The position numbers and the translations under genes are program-made. Below the pieces are notes generated by a model that worked only from the letters and a program-made list of their open reading frames with translations, was not told where the DNA came from and made no database searches. A stretch of DNA of 17,705 nt from Prolixibacteraceae bacterium (GTDB lineage Bacteria; Bacteroidota; Bacteroidia; Bacteroidales; Prolixibacteraceae), in NCBI GenBank assembly GCA_017998095.1, contig JAGODU010000083.1, positions 1 through 17,705 of the forward strand, written 5' to 3'. Below are positions 1 to 8,144 of the stretch, one piece after another (positions within the stretch are counted from its first letter, which is position 1; each line of letters begins with the position of its first letter).

Positions 1-1
1 T

Positions 2-652
2 AATGACTTTAAGCATAGTAAAAAAGAGACGGAGGTTCTAGTTAGTTCTATAATCAAAAATGATTTTCATTTTTTCATCTCGTTAACATTATTAGAAAAA
101 GCACAAAAAATAATAAAGAACTTAAGCGTCGAAGAAATTCATTTTGAATTTCTTGTTGAAAAATTCAACATCAGACATTTTCGATATACTGAAGCGAGTA
201 ATGAGAAGAACTTTAGTAGGGTTAGGGAACAATGGATAAAAGATTTAAATATTTTAGATAAAAATTTCAACATTAAAAGAACTTTTTTAAAAATAATTGT
301 AGAAGAGGGACTTGAAAAGTCTTATAATGAGGTAAAAATATTAGTTGATGATTATTACAAAGATAAGATTGTTCCTAAAAGTAGGTTTCAAGAGAGGGCT
401 GACTATTTTATAGAAATCTATCAATCCTCCCAAAAGAATGAATTAGGTTTTCTATCATTACAGTATATCGCAGATAGAATGAAAATGGGAAAAAAATCTT
501 TTCAGAACTTTATTTCAGAATTTTACGAATCAGAAAAAAATAACTATAATATTTTCTTTAACAATATTGTTCAGGCTATTTCTGGTAAAAATCAGTATTT
601 TATTAGAAATAAACCTGTTGTAAATATTCGCATTAAAAAACTTAATAAATAA
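2..652 (+). CDS. hypothetical protein, C-terminal part (5' end outside window)
   Basis: An open frame runs from the window edge to TAA at 650-652, giving about 216 residues with no start in view, so this is the C-terminal part of a longer protein. It is rich in Lys, Asn, Ile, Phe and Glu and appears mostly helical and soluble, with no signal peptide or membrane segment. Near the end, the stretch around LSLQYIADRMKMGKKSFQNF resembles a winged-helix or helix-turn-helix unit, which would fit a DNA-binding role, but this is only a visual impression. I do not recognise the family. It ends 5 bp before the ATPase gene and shares its AT-rich composition, so the two are very probably co-transcribed and may belong to one defence-like cassette. 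Confidence 0.7.
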   Translation, partial: NDFKHSKKETEVLVSSIIKNDFHFFISLTLLEKAQKIIKNLSVEEIHFEFLVEKFNIRHFRYTEASNEKNFSRVREQWIKDLNILDKNFNIKRTFLKIIVEEGLEKSYNEVKILVDDYYKDKIVPKSRFQERADYFIEIYQSSQKNELGFLSLQYIADRMKMGKKSFQNFISEFYESEKNNYNIFFNNIVQAISGKNQYFIRNKPVVNIRIKKLNK

Positions 653-657
653 AAATC

Positions 658-2199
658 ATGGAAGAGCTTCAATTATGGGATAAAATTCCTTATAACCCAT
701 CTCTTAGCTTTATAGAAGATGTTAAAGAGGGTAAGGTTCCGGAATTACCCTATCATGTTGTTAATCAAGATGACGCCAAAAATAAAATTAAAGAAAAAAT
801 TGACATAATAAAGGGTAAACGTTTTCAAACTTCAATCATTACTGCGAATTATGGAAACGGAAAGACAAATATTTTAAAATACCTATCTCTTTTTTATTCT
901 TATCGTAATAATGACAATATTAAAGTATTATACTATAGAGCAGATGTAGATAATTATGATATTATCCTGAATTTATTGAGAATAATAGAAGATAATTACA
1001 CAGATTATATTATTGAAAGTGTGAGGACTTTAGTTGATGAAAATTTTGATTGTGCACAACTTGCAAATAATTTCAACGATAATTTTATGGCTATAGAAGA
1101 ATATACAAAAAAATTATTTTCTTCTAAGGACTTAACCGAAATAAAAGACATTTTTTATCTGGGAACAGGAAGACTAAATAGTAAAAGGTATTTTGATAAA
1201 AAAGGATTACGTCAACTAAGAGATTACGATCGCAGGGAAGTACTTGTGTTGTTTTTAAATATATTATCAAAATCTGGTATATATATTATTTTTTGTATTG
1301 ATGAAGTAGAAAAAATTACAGAAAAATCAAAAGTCAGATTTTCTCATTTTCTAACATCACTTAGAGAATTAATTGATTTGTCAAATAAAATTAATGGACA
1401 TTATTTAATTTTAGCATTAACAGATGGAGTCGATAGTAATAAAATCCAAACAACAAACGAACCATTATATCAACGCATACATCAACATATAATAGCAATA
1501 AACCCAATTAAGGAAAGAAAACATAGAATAGAATTGATCGAATACTTAAAAGAATTATTTAATATACAAATAGATACTGATGAAATTCTAAGTAAGTTAT
1601 CTAAGGAGACAGATACTATAAGTAATAGATTATTAATTCAAAAGATTTCTGAAATCCTTTTTGGAAAAACAGAGAAGAAGAGTTTAGAAGAAGCATTAAA
1701 AGAAAAGTCTCTTTTTGAGATATTTAATGAAGCAAAAAAAGATCTAGATATAAATGTTGATGCTTTCAAAAACATACATCGTAAGTTGTTTGATCCTTTA
1801 AAGTATTACCTAGACAGTTTCAACATAAAGATTGAAGAGTTTACGAGCCAGTATAGGTACTATTACAACTATGACACTGATACTTTTTGTTATTTTGTGT
1901 TTAATAATGAATTATCTGTAATTGACAATGAAATCTCAAAAATCAAAAGTAAAATTGAAGATTTAAATTTTAACAAGAAGATTTTCTTTAAAAATATTTC
2001 AATATTTGTTCCCTCCTCAATGGAACTTAATTATTCATTTTTAGAAAAATATAAATTTCTAGAGAACTTTAATCTAAAGATAGCTGATATTGATAGTTTT
2101 GAAGACTTGTTAACATTATTGGAGTTGTATAGAGAAAATTTCGATTATCAGCCAACTCTTAAACCAATAATTGAAAGTTATACTAATTATAGTTTGTAG
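658..2199 (+). CDS. P-loop ATPase of a putative defence cassette
   Basis: A 513-residue soluble protein. A Walker A-like loop lies at residues 63-70 (ANYGNGKT; Ala replaces the usual first Gly). A Walker B strand lies at about 207-216 (ending FCIDE, acidic pair D215/E216). A sensor-like strand ILALTDG at 251-257 is followed by an LYQRI segment whose Arg273 could act as an arginine finger. This layout resembles AAA/Orc1-Cdc6-like ATPases, such as those of BREX and related phage-defence systems, but I cannot assign a named family. The C-terminal half (about 290-513) is helical, Lys/Glu-rich and unrecognised. The ATG starts 5 bp after the previous stop, and the next gene begins 1 bp after this stop, so translation is probably coupled. 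Its likely role is ATP-driven control or loading of the adjacent nuclease; that is inference from context. Confidence 0.75.
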   Translation: MEELQLWDKIPYNPSLSFIEDVKEGKVPELPYHVVNQDDAKNKIKEKIDIIKGKRFQTSIITANYGNGKTNILKYLSLFYSYRNNDNIKVLYYRADVDNYDIILNLLRIIEDNYTDYIIESVRTLVDENFDCAQLANNFNDNFMAIEEYTKKLFSSKDLTEIKDIFYLGTGRLNSKRYFDKKGLRQLRDYDRREVLVLFLNILSKSGIYIIFCIDEVEKITEKSKVRFSHFLTSLRELIDLSNKINGHYLILALTDGVDSNKIQTTNEPLYQRIHQHIIAINPIKERKHRIELIEYLKELFNIQIDTDEILSKLSKETDTISNRLLIQKISEILFGKTEKKSLEEALKEKSLFEIFNEAKKDLDINVDAFKNIHRKLFDPLKYYLDSFNIKIEEFTSQYRYYYNYDTDTFCYFVFNNELSVIDNEISKIKSKIEDLNFNKKIFFKNISIFVPSSMELNYSFLEKYKFLENFNLKIADIDSFEDLLTLLELYRENFDYQPTLKPIIESYTNYSL

Positions 2200-2200
2200 C

Positions 2201-3943
2201 ATGTTAAAAAATAACAATAAAATTTTTGCATATAAAATTGAACTGCAACTTGATCCTTATTTAGTGGCGTTGTTTAATCTATGCTATGACATATCCCTTA
2301 AATTGGAAAATGTTACAGATAACGGAGTAGATGTAAAATATGCTGTTTCCCTATTCTCTGATAGTTTCTATGAGATGCTGGAAATGGATAAAGATTATTA
2401 TTTAAGTAAATACGATAAAAACGGATATACATTTACGAGAGATGAATTTTTTTCCAATCTTGCCACTAATTTAAATTCGTATTATTTACGAAGTGATGAA
2501 TTCCTAAATAAACTTAAAACAAAAGAGTTCTTGTACTGCCTCAAAGATAGTTTTTGCATTTATTCGACATTACCTGAAAAGAACAAAGTGGTAAGACATT
2601 TAAATAGTAAATTTAAAGAGATAGATGTAATAGGATTTATTGTTGGTGGCATTAATGAGGATAAATTAAGAGACTCCATAAAAAGTATTCCAACAATCTA
2701 CAATTTAATAAATAAAACAGGTCAGTTTATAAAAGTTGTTGGCGAAGAGAATTTAAAACCACAGTTATTATATATTAAAACAGAATGGCTAAACAATGAC
2801 TTGTTAAAAACAATTGAGGTAGACATAGATGATATTTGGATTAATTATGAACACGAGTTATTAAAGAGTTCTATAAAATTTGATTTAAAAAATGATGAAT
2901 ACCTTATAGTTGTTGACAAAGCATCAAATGGTAAAGTCATAGGACTCAAAGTTAATGATTACATATTATTAAAGTATGATGTAGATTGTAAAAATTACAT
3001 TAAAGAAGAATACTCAAATCAGTATTTGTGGAAATTATTAAAAGAAAATTACTTTAGACAGCGAAAAAAAACATTTTCGTATAGCTCTGAACTTATCCAA
3101 AACTTTAAAGCAAATAGTAAAGAGGAACCCTTTAATAAACTATTATGTAATCTCAAGCATAATTTATATATTGATAGAAGTGTAAAAATTGAAAAAGATT
3201 ATCAAGACTTTTTTGAGGAGTTTATTGTTATTAAGGACTTGAAGGATTTGTCAGACTTAAATTTCTTTCTTCCGGATGCGAACATTGAAAGAGAAATTTT
3301 AGGTATTTATACAAAACAAAAAATAGATAAGAAATACAATTTGCTACATTTTTTCAGACATAAAGATGATGGCTTCACTGAAGATTTTGTAAACTCTATG
3401 CCACAACCACAAAAAAAAGAAAAGGTATATATATTAAAGGCCGAATTGGCATTTTATTTAATTGAGAAATATTTTGAGGACATTACTGAAGAGTTGCTTT
3501 TAGAACTGAAAGTTGATTATGTTAGCAATGTTGAATTGTGTATAGATGAAGAATCAAAGGTAGAATTTGATTTTGTAATCTTTGTGAATGAAAAATTCTA
3601 CGTATTAGAGACTAAAACGACTCTCACAAAAGATAATGTTTATGAAACTGTAAAGAAATATAACGACAATGATGTTAGACGTTTAAAACATATTGTAGAC
3701 AGTGATTTAAATAACTTTTCTTTTGCTTTACTAGGATTTTTAAGCAATGATAATTTAGAAAATTATAAACACTTCTTTGATGATAAAGATCAAGACTACA
3801 ATACTGCAAGGGATGGTTTCGTAATTACTCCTTACAGATTTAAAGTACCTTTTTTTAGCCATCCAGATTTAGAATTAGAGTGTATTGCTGAACCACAACT
3901 ATCAAAGTTAAGAGAATTTATTAAGGAGATATGTCAGATTTAA
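2201..3943 (+). CDS. protein with C-terminal PD-(D/E)xK nuclease-like domain
   Basis: A 580-residue protein from ATG 2201, which lies 1 bp after the ATPase stop. An in-frame TTG at 2171 would overlap the ATPase gene by 29 bp and is less likely. The N-terminal 400 residues are unrecognised. Near the C terminus, residues about 453-472 read as strand-D-strand-ExK (D457 in FDFVIF, then E470 and K472 in LETKTT). This is the core of PD-(D/E)xK nucleases and is reminiscent of the DUF1887/Card1-Can2 nuclease fold (an IECK-type motif). No helicase motifs are visible. The gene overlaps the methyltransferase start by 13 bp. Next to an adenine methyltransferase and an ATPase, this is the best candidate for the DNA- or RNA-cutting effector. 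The fold call comes from a short motif and needs a profile search. Confidence 0.65.
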   Translation: MLKNNNKIFAYKIELQLDPYLVALFNLCYDISLKLENVTDNGVDVKYAVSLFSDSFYEMLEMDKDYYLSKYDKNGYTFTRDEFFSNLATNLNSYYLRSDEFLNKLKTKEFLYCLKDSFCIYSTLPEKNKVVRHLNSKFKEIDVIGFIVGGINEDKLRDSIKSIPTIYNLINKTGQFIKVVGEENLKPQLLYIKTEWLNNDLLKTIEVDIDDIWINYEHELLKSSIKFDLKNDEYLIVVDKASNGKVIGLKVNDYILLKYDVDCKNYIKEEYSNQYLWKLLKENYFRQRKKTFSYSSELIQNFKANSKEEPFNKLLCNLKHNLYIDRSVKIEKDYQDFFEEFIVIKDLKDLSDLNFFLPDANIEREILGIYTKQKIDKKYNLLHFFRHKDDGFTEDFVNSMPQPQKKEKVYILKAELAFYLIEKYFEDITEELLLELKVDYVSNVELCIDEESKVEFDFVIFVNEKFYVLETKTTLTKDNVYETVKKYNDNDVRRLKHIVDSDLNNFSFALLGFLSNDNLENYKHFFDDKDQDYNTARDGFVITPYRFKVPFFSHPDLELECIAEPQLSKLREFIKEICQI

Positions 3944-5013
3944 TATTACCGCAAACTAGATATTATGGGTCAAAAAGGAAAATAGTGGACAGAATATGGA
4001 ATACTATTACAAATGAAGCGAATCTAGAATTTGATTCTGTTTTAGACCTTTTTGGAGGTTCTGCTTCATTCTCATATTATGCTAAGTTAAATAACAAACA
4101 AGTTTTATATAATGATATTTTTCAATTTAACACCATAATTGGAAGAAAACTAATCGAACAAAATACAAATGAATTAACTCATCAAGATGCTGTTAAATTA
4201 TTTAATAGAGTTCCTGGAGTAAATTATTTAAATCATATTACTGAATATTATAATAACATCTATTTTACAAGTGAAGAGAACAGTCAAATAGATGTTTATA
4301 TACAAAATGTATTAGCTTTAGAAAATGAAAATATCAGATGCAGTGCTTTGTATATTCTTTTTCAAAGTTGTTTAATGAAAAGACCTTATAATATATTTCA
4401 TAGGAAGAATTTAAATATGAGATTGAACTACACAACAGGTAATTTTGGCAATAAACAAACTTGGGAAAGAAGCTTTGAGGAACTTTTCGAAAGGTTCATA
4501 AATGAATTAGATCAAGTGTGTTTTGACAATGGAAAAGTAAATAGTGCCCATAACTATAGCGCCTTGAATTGTCCTTTAAATGCTGATTTGGTATATATAG
4601 ATCCTCCATATTTCAAAAAGGAAGGTTCAACATCTTATCATAGTAAGTATCACTTTCTTGAAGGATTGGTTAATTATTATGATATCCCTAATAATATAAA
4701 CTTCAACAAGAAAAATAGAGCAATAACTATAAATGAATCCAAAGAATTTGAAGATAAAAATAATTTTTTAAATGATTTAAGGGCCCTTATTAATAATCAC
4801 CTTGATTCACACGTTGTCATATCATATAGAAACAATGGGATTCCTTCAATAAAGGCAATTGGTGAATTGTTGAGAAGCTTTAATATCTTTGATGTTTCGG
4901 AACATAATTTAGGTAACTATAATTATGCCTTAAATAAAAACAACAAGATAAATGAAGAAATTCTTTTTGTTTGTAGGAATATGAAAATTAATTTAACTCA
5001 GATGAGTGTGTAA
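3931..5013 (+). CDS. D12-class (Dam-like) DNA adenine N6-methyltransferase
   Basis: A 360-residue enzyme that transfers a methyl group from S-adenosylmethionine to N6 of adenine in DNA. The alpha-group motif order is clear: motif X YYGSKRKI at residues 11-18, the SAM-binding motif I DLFGGSASF at 39-47, and the catalytic motif IV DPPY at 224-227, followed by YHFLEGL (240-246), seen in D12-type enzymes. The length is somewhat above that of E. coli Dam (278 residues), mainly through an insertion of about 70 residues between motifs I and IV. The start overlaps the nuclease gene by 13 bp and has AAGGAG just upstream (3923-3928), a more canonical ribosome site than elsewhere in the window. It probably protects host DNA from the neighbouring nuclease. 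The recognition sequence cannot be read from the protein. Confidence 0.9.
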   Translation: MSDLILPQTRYYGSKRKIVDRIWNTITNEANLEFDSVLDLFGGSASFSYYAKLNNKQVLYNDIFQFNTIIGRKLIEQNTNELTHQDAVKLFNRVPGVNYLNHITEYYNNIYFTSEENSQIDVYIQNVLALENENIRCSALYILFQSCLMKRPYNIFHRKNLNMRLNYTTGNFGNKQTWERSFEELFERFINELDQVCFDNGKVNSAHNYSALNCPLNADLVYIDPPYFKKEGSTSYHSKYHFLEGLVNYYDIPNNINFNKKNRAITINESKEFEDKNNFLNDLRALINNHLDSHVVISYRNNGIPSIKAIGELLRSFNIFDVSEHNLGNYNYALNKNNKINEEILFVCRNMKINLTQMSV

Positions 5014-5046
5014 AGTGTACTTATTCATTTTCGATTTTTGGAGCGG

Positions 5047-7128
5047 TTATTTGAGAAATTCCTTCATTGTGTTGGAATACATGTTTCCGTAATGTTCCGC
5101 GTTGTAAACCGTGGCGTGCGAACCTACCGTTTGTCGGGCAAGTTTGTAGTAGAGATCCCGCATCGTGATGTTGGGAGTCTCGTCAATCGCCTCCTGAAAC
5201 GCACGGGTAAAACCGTTTGACAGCCATATCCCCATTTCGGAGTCTTTCATGTCGGCTTTGGATGTTTCGTAGGCATTGGCGGCCGTCATGAACAATACGC
5301 CCGGAATGCCGATACATGCTTCACCTATGGAACCGGAATAGCAGGCATCCATAGCGAACAGGATTTTCCGGTATCGCTGCTCATTTTTCATTGCCTGCAA
5401 TATGTCGCGTACCTGCGAGCCATAGACCGTTGCATGCGAACCCCATGCCAGCATGTTATAATTTCCATGCCCGCACCAAAAGACAATAACATTATCGTTC
5501 TTCCCGGAAGAAATGACATGCGGCAACCGGTCAGAAGAATTTCCCAGAAGGATCTCTTTCAGGTCATCAATTGTCACATCATTAATATTGTAGTCCACCA
5601 CCATATCCTGATAAAGGTTCTCCCCATCGGGCCTCACTTTCACCACACCGGGATAGAGATTGCGTGAGTCGTATGCTATATTGTCGGCAATAATCATAAC
5701 AATATGGTCATCGTCATACCCGTGACGTTTCAGTATTTGATACATGGCCATTGCATCCGCCTGATGGCGGTAGTTTGCCCATGTGTCCGATGTGCCGATT
5801 ACCACCGCCCAGTTCCCTTTGTGCTCCCCGTAATTGAAATCTTCCTGCTGCCGGTTGAACTCCTGGAGGTAATCCGTTTGGGTCTGCCATGTTTGTAACA
5901 TGGAAATAGTCCGTCCGCTTCTATCGGTGGAGAGATATTCAAGCGTGTGGTATTTACCGTCCTTCAAAACCCAATGACAATAAGAGGAGTTCAATACGCT
6001 GGCATGGTGCTTTTGATCAAACGTCCAGTCGCCGGTTACTCCGCTCAGGTTTGGAAAACCGCCCGATTGCAGACTGAGCAACGCTGCCTGCATGTCGATT
6101 GCCATCCAACCTCGGTTCCAACTGTCCCGCCCATCCACAATACTCTTTATCGCCCCGTTCAAGTCTGCATCCCCAAAAGAGGCAAGCGCATAGCCCAACA
6201 GAGAGATGGCATCAAACAGATGCGCCTCACCTGCCGCCGGTGATTCACCAAACCTGGAACGGTAGGCATTGACAAAACCGGAAGCCGGATCGGCGCTTGG
6301 CGATACGCCTTCGTAACTGTTTTTAATCTTGCCGGCCAGGGCTTTGGAATGTGCCACATCGGAACAATAGATCATCGGGAATGGTCCATCTATTTGGTCA
6401 TATACTTCATCGAACAGTTGAAAGTCGGACTGTTTAGACGGGGCGAACAGCAAAGCCCCTCCGATAAAACGTCTATCTGCAAAATGAGCCACCCCATTTT
6501 TCAACTCTTCACTGTTCCGGTAAGTTACCACATCTTTCACTTGCAGTCCCAACTCAATGGCTTGATAGGCAAACCAATCGCTGAAACTCTTTCCGTAGTC
6601 GTCATCGGCGGTAAGCAGACTGACATCATACATTTCCGATACGGCCACCTGCATCAGCAGGATTTCGCATTGTGTGATGTCGCTTTGTGCCAGGTTCCAC
6701 ACGTATCCTTTTCCGGCAAAGATGCGCTGAAACTCGGTCGAGGTAGCCAGCGGAAGGATCAAGGTCTTTTGCTTTGCTGCACAGGCGGCAGCTGCCAACC
6801 TTGCGTTTTTTGAGCTGTAAGGACCTATGATCGCCTTATATGAATCGTCAGAAGCCACCCGTGACAGATATTCGGGTAAATCGGCATCATCCTCGTTTTT
6901 CAGTTCCACCTCTATGTCGGTAATTTTTGGAAGTCCGGCTTGTGCCTGCCGGAAGTTTTCCAAAGCCCAGTCTATGGTGCGGCTCCAGTCATTACCCGAA
7001 GAGAGAGGCATGACAACCGCCACCTTATAAGATACTTTTTCAGTTTTGAGCTTATCCGTATCACCGTTACAGCCGATGACGACCCACGGAATGATAAACC
7101 AAAAAATCAGCAGCACTCTATTTCTCAT
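5047..7128 (-). CDS. lipoprotein: LivK-type binding fold fused to legumain-like C13 cysteine protease
   Basis: A 693-residue predicted lipoprotein with a hydrophobic signal ending VVIGC (Cys20). Residues about 33-400 look like a type 1 periplasmic-binding fold of the branched-chain amino-acid receptor kind (start YKVAVVMPLSSG, then IIGPYSS at 101-107). Residues about 438-690 closely resemble legumain/GPI8 proteases (family C13): NWAV, NYRHQAD (452-458), PGVV, catalytic His554 in CGHGN, catalytic Cys596 in DACYSGS, TAAN (615-618), and a C-terminal SH...YGN...TM pattern. Asn452 and Arg454 match the catalytic Asn and S1 Arg of legumain, but Asp594 replaces the S1 Glu and Ile634 seems to stand where legumain has the S1 Asp, so specificity may differ. 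It is the last gene of the operon and overlaps the BMP gene by 11 bp. No ABC permease or ATPase is nearby, so ligand-gated proteolysis at the cell surface or in the periplasm is my inference. Confidence 0.85.
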   Translation of the reverse strand: MRNRVLLIFWFIIPWVVIGCNGDTDKLKTEKVSYKVAVVMPLSSGNDWSRTIDWALENFRQAQAGLPKITDIEVELKNEDDADLPEYLSRVASDDSYKAIIGPYSSKNARLAAAACAAKQKTLILPLATSTEFQRIFAGKGYVWNLAQSDITQCEILLMQVAVSEMYDVSLLTADDDYGKSFSDWFAYQAIELGLQVKDVVTYRNSEELKNGVAHFADRRFIGGALLFAPSKQSDFQLFDEVYDQIDGPFPMIYCSDVAHSKALAGKIKNSYEGVSPSADPASGFVNAYRSRFGESPAAGEAHLFDAISLLGYALASFGDADLNGAIKSIVDGRDSWNRGWMAIDMQAALLSLQSGGFPNLSGVTGDWTFDQKHHASVLNSSYCHWVLKDGKYHTLEYLSTDRSGRTISMLQTWQTQTDYLQEFNRQQEDFNYGEHKGNWAVVIGTSDTWANYRHQADAMAMYQILKRHGYDDDHIVMIIADNIAYDSRNLYPGVVKVRPDGENLYQDMVVDYNINDVTIDDLKEILLGNSSDRLPHVISSGKNDNVIVFWCGHGNYNMLAWGSHATVYGSQVRDILQAMKNEQRYRKILFAMDACYSGSIGEACIGIPGVLFMTAANAYETSKADMKDSEMGIWLSNGFTRAFQEAIDETPNITMRDLYYKLARQTVGSHATVYNAEHYGNMYSNTMKEFLK

Positions 7129-8143
7129 AATAGCTCTTTTCTGCTTTCAAAGCCGATTGATAATGGGTATCGTAGGCTTCCTGCCAATAATCGGGAGTGT
7201 CGCAGTAATAGTCCTCCCAAACGATACAATTGTCGAAAAAACCGGCATTGACGGTCACATCGGTAAAATCTTCCGCCAGGCCGCCTTCCAGATGTTTCTC
7301 CATTTTGTTTCCGGCAAGCCAGTTGTTTAAAAACGTGTTCAGCACCCGGTCTATATTCAATATCAGCGAGAATGGGGTACGGGTGGAATAACCGGAACAA
7401 TCCACATCCATCCCGGCAATCAGCATTCCCGAGAACATATCCTCTCTTACATATTTATACACGCCGTTGTTCGACCCTCCTGCAAGCGGAAAGACAAATG
7501 CATTCCACGACAGGTCTTTCGTCAGCGAGTATGCCTTTTCCGGACTGTTAAAACCGGTGCCATCCTTCGCCAGGTAGATCACTTCTGCCGTTTGACCTCC
7601 TTCGGCATAGCCTTGCAGGAAGCCTTCTATGGCAGGTTCCAGTGTCGCATCGCCGGGGAAAGCGGCAAACACAAATGCTTCCGGGCATTCTGCCGCCATT
7701 CTGCCGCACAGATAAGAGGCTCCGTAACGCCTGATACTGAAGGTAAAAACATTGTCCGGCAAATCCTCTTTCCCGCTTTCAAATAGCAGAATGCTCTTCG
7801 GTGCCTCCGGTTTAGGGAAATTTTCGTCCATAAGCGACTCGTATTCATTAGATGCCAGCATTAGCAGGGATTTTCTGTTTCCGGTATCATCGCTGCACCA
7901 ATCGGTCACCGCCCTTTGTGCCTCCTGCCGGTCTTTAGGAGAGACGATAGAGAGGTCAACGTCATTCCGGGTGACAAACTCCATAATGCCGTCAAGGATC
8001 AGATCGTTATAGCCGTTGTCGCCCATGCCGCCGGTAGAGGTGATAAGGGTAAGAAGAGGGCGATTATCAATGGCATTGTCGTCATTAGAACAAGACGACA
8101 ATGCTATTATAATGCAAAATATGAAGGTAAATAAACGATACAT
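7118..8143 (-). CDS. BMP-family substrate-binding lipoprotein
   Basis: A 341-residue predicted lipoprotein with lipobox ALSSC (Cys18). The mature part starts with PLLTLITSTGGMGDNGYND, matching the N-terminal signature of the BMP/Med family (nucleoside-type receptors, PF02608: a strand, then a GxxGDxGYN-like turn). FVFPLAGGSNNGVYKYV and IAGMDVDCSGYS also fit this family's late conserved blocks. Classical members bind nucleosides and feed an ABC importer, but none is encoded here. A receptor or sensing role is therefore more likely than uptake, although a distant transporter cannot be excluded. The start codon lies 1 bp after the upstream MACPF stop and the end overlaps the protease gene by 11 bp, indicating one transcript and probable translational coupling. 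Confidence 0.75.
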   Translation of the reverse strand: MYRLFTFIFCIIIALSSCSNDDNAIDNRPLLTLITSTGGMGDNGYNDLILDGIMEFVTRNDVDLSIVSPKDRQEAQRAVTDWCSDDTGNRKSLLMLASNEYESLMDENFPKPEAPKSILLFESGKEDLPDNVFTFSIRRYGASYLCGRMAAECPEAFVFAAFPGDATLEPAIEGFLQGYAEGGQTAEVIYLAKDGTGFNSPEKAYSLTKDLSWNAFVFPLAGGSNNGVYKYVREDMFSGMLIAGMDVDCSGYSTRTPFSLILNIDRVLNTFLNNWLAGNKMEKHLEGGLAEDFTDVTVNAGFFDNCIVWEDYYCDTPDYWQEAYDTHYQSALKAEKSYYEK

Positions 8144-8144
8144 A

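Noticed and set aside
2171..2200. TTG start giving a longer nuclease-like protein
   Set aside because: It overlaps the ATPase gene by 29 bp; ATG 2201 directly after the ATPase stop fits the packing of neighbouring genes better.
5100..5440. Internal repeat of the peptide GSHATVY in the protease (residues 563-569 and 669-675)
   Set aside because: The two copies use different codons and align to different, unrelated parts of the legumain fold, so this looks coincidental.
5047..8143. ABC-type nutrient uptake system
   Set aside because: Two binding-fold lipoproteins are present but no permease or ATPase component, and one of them is fused to a protease.
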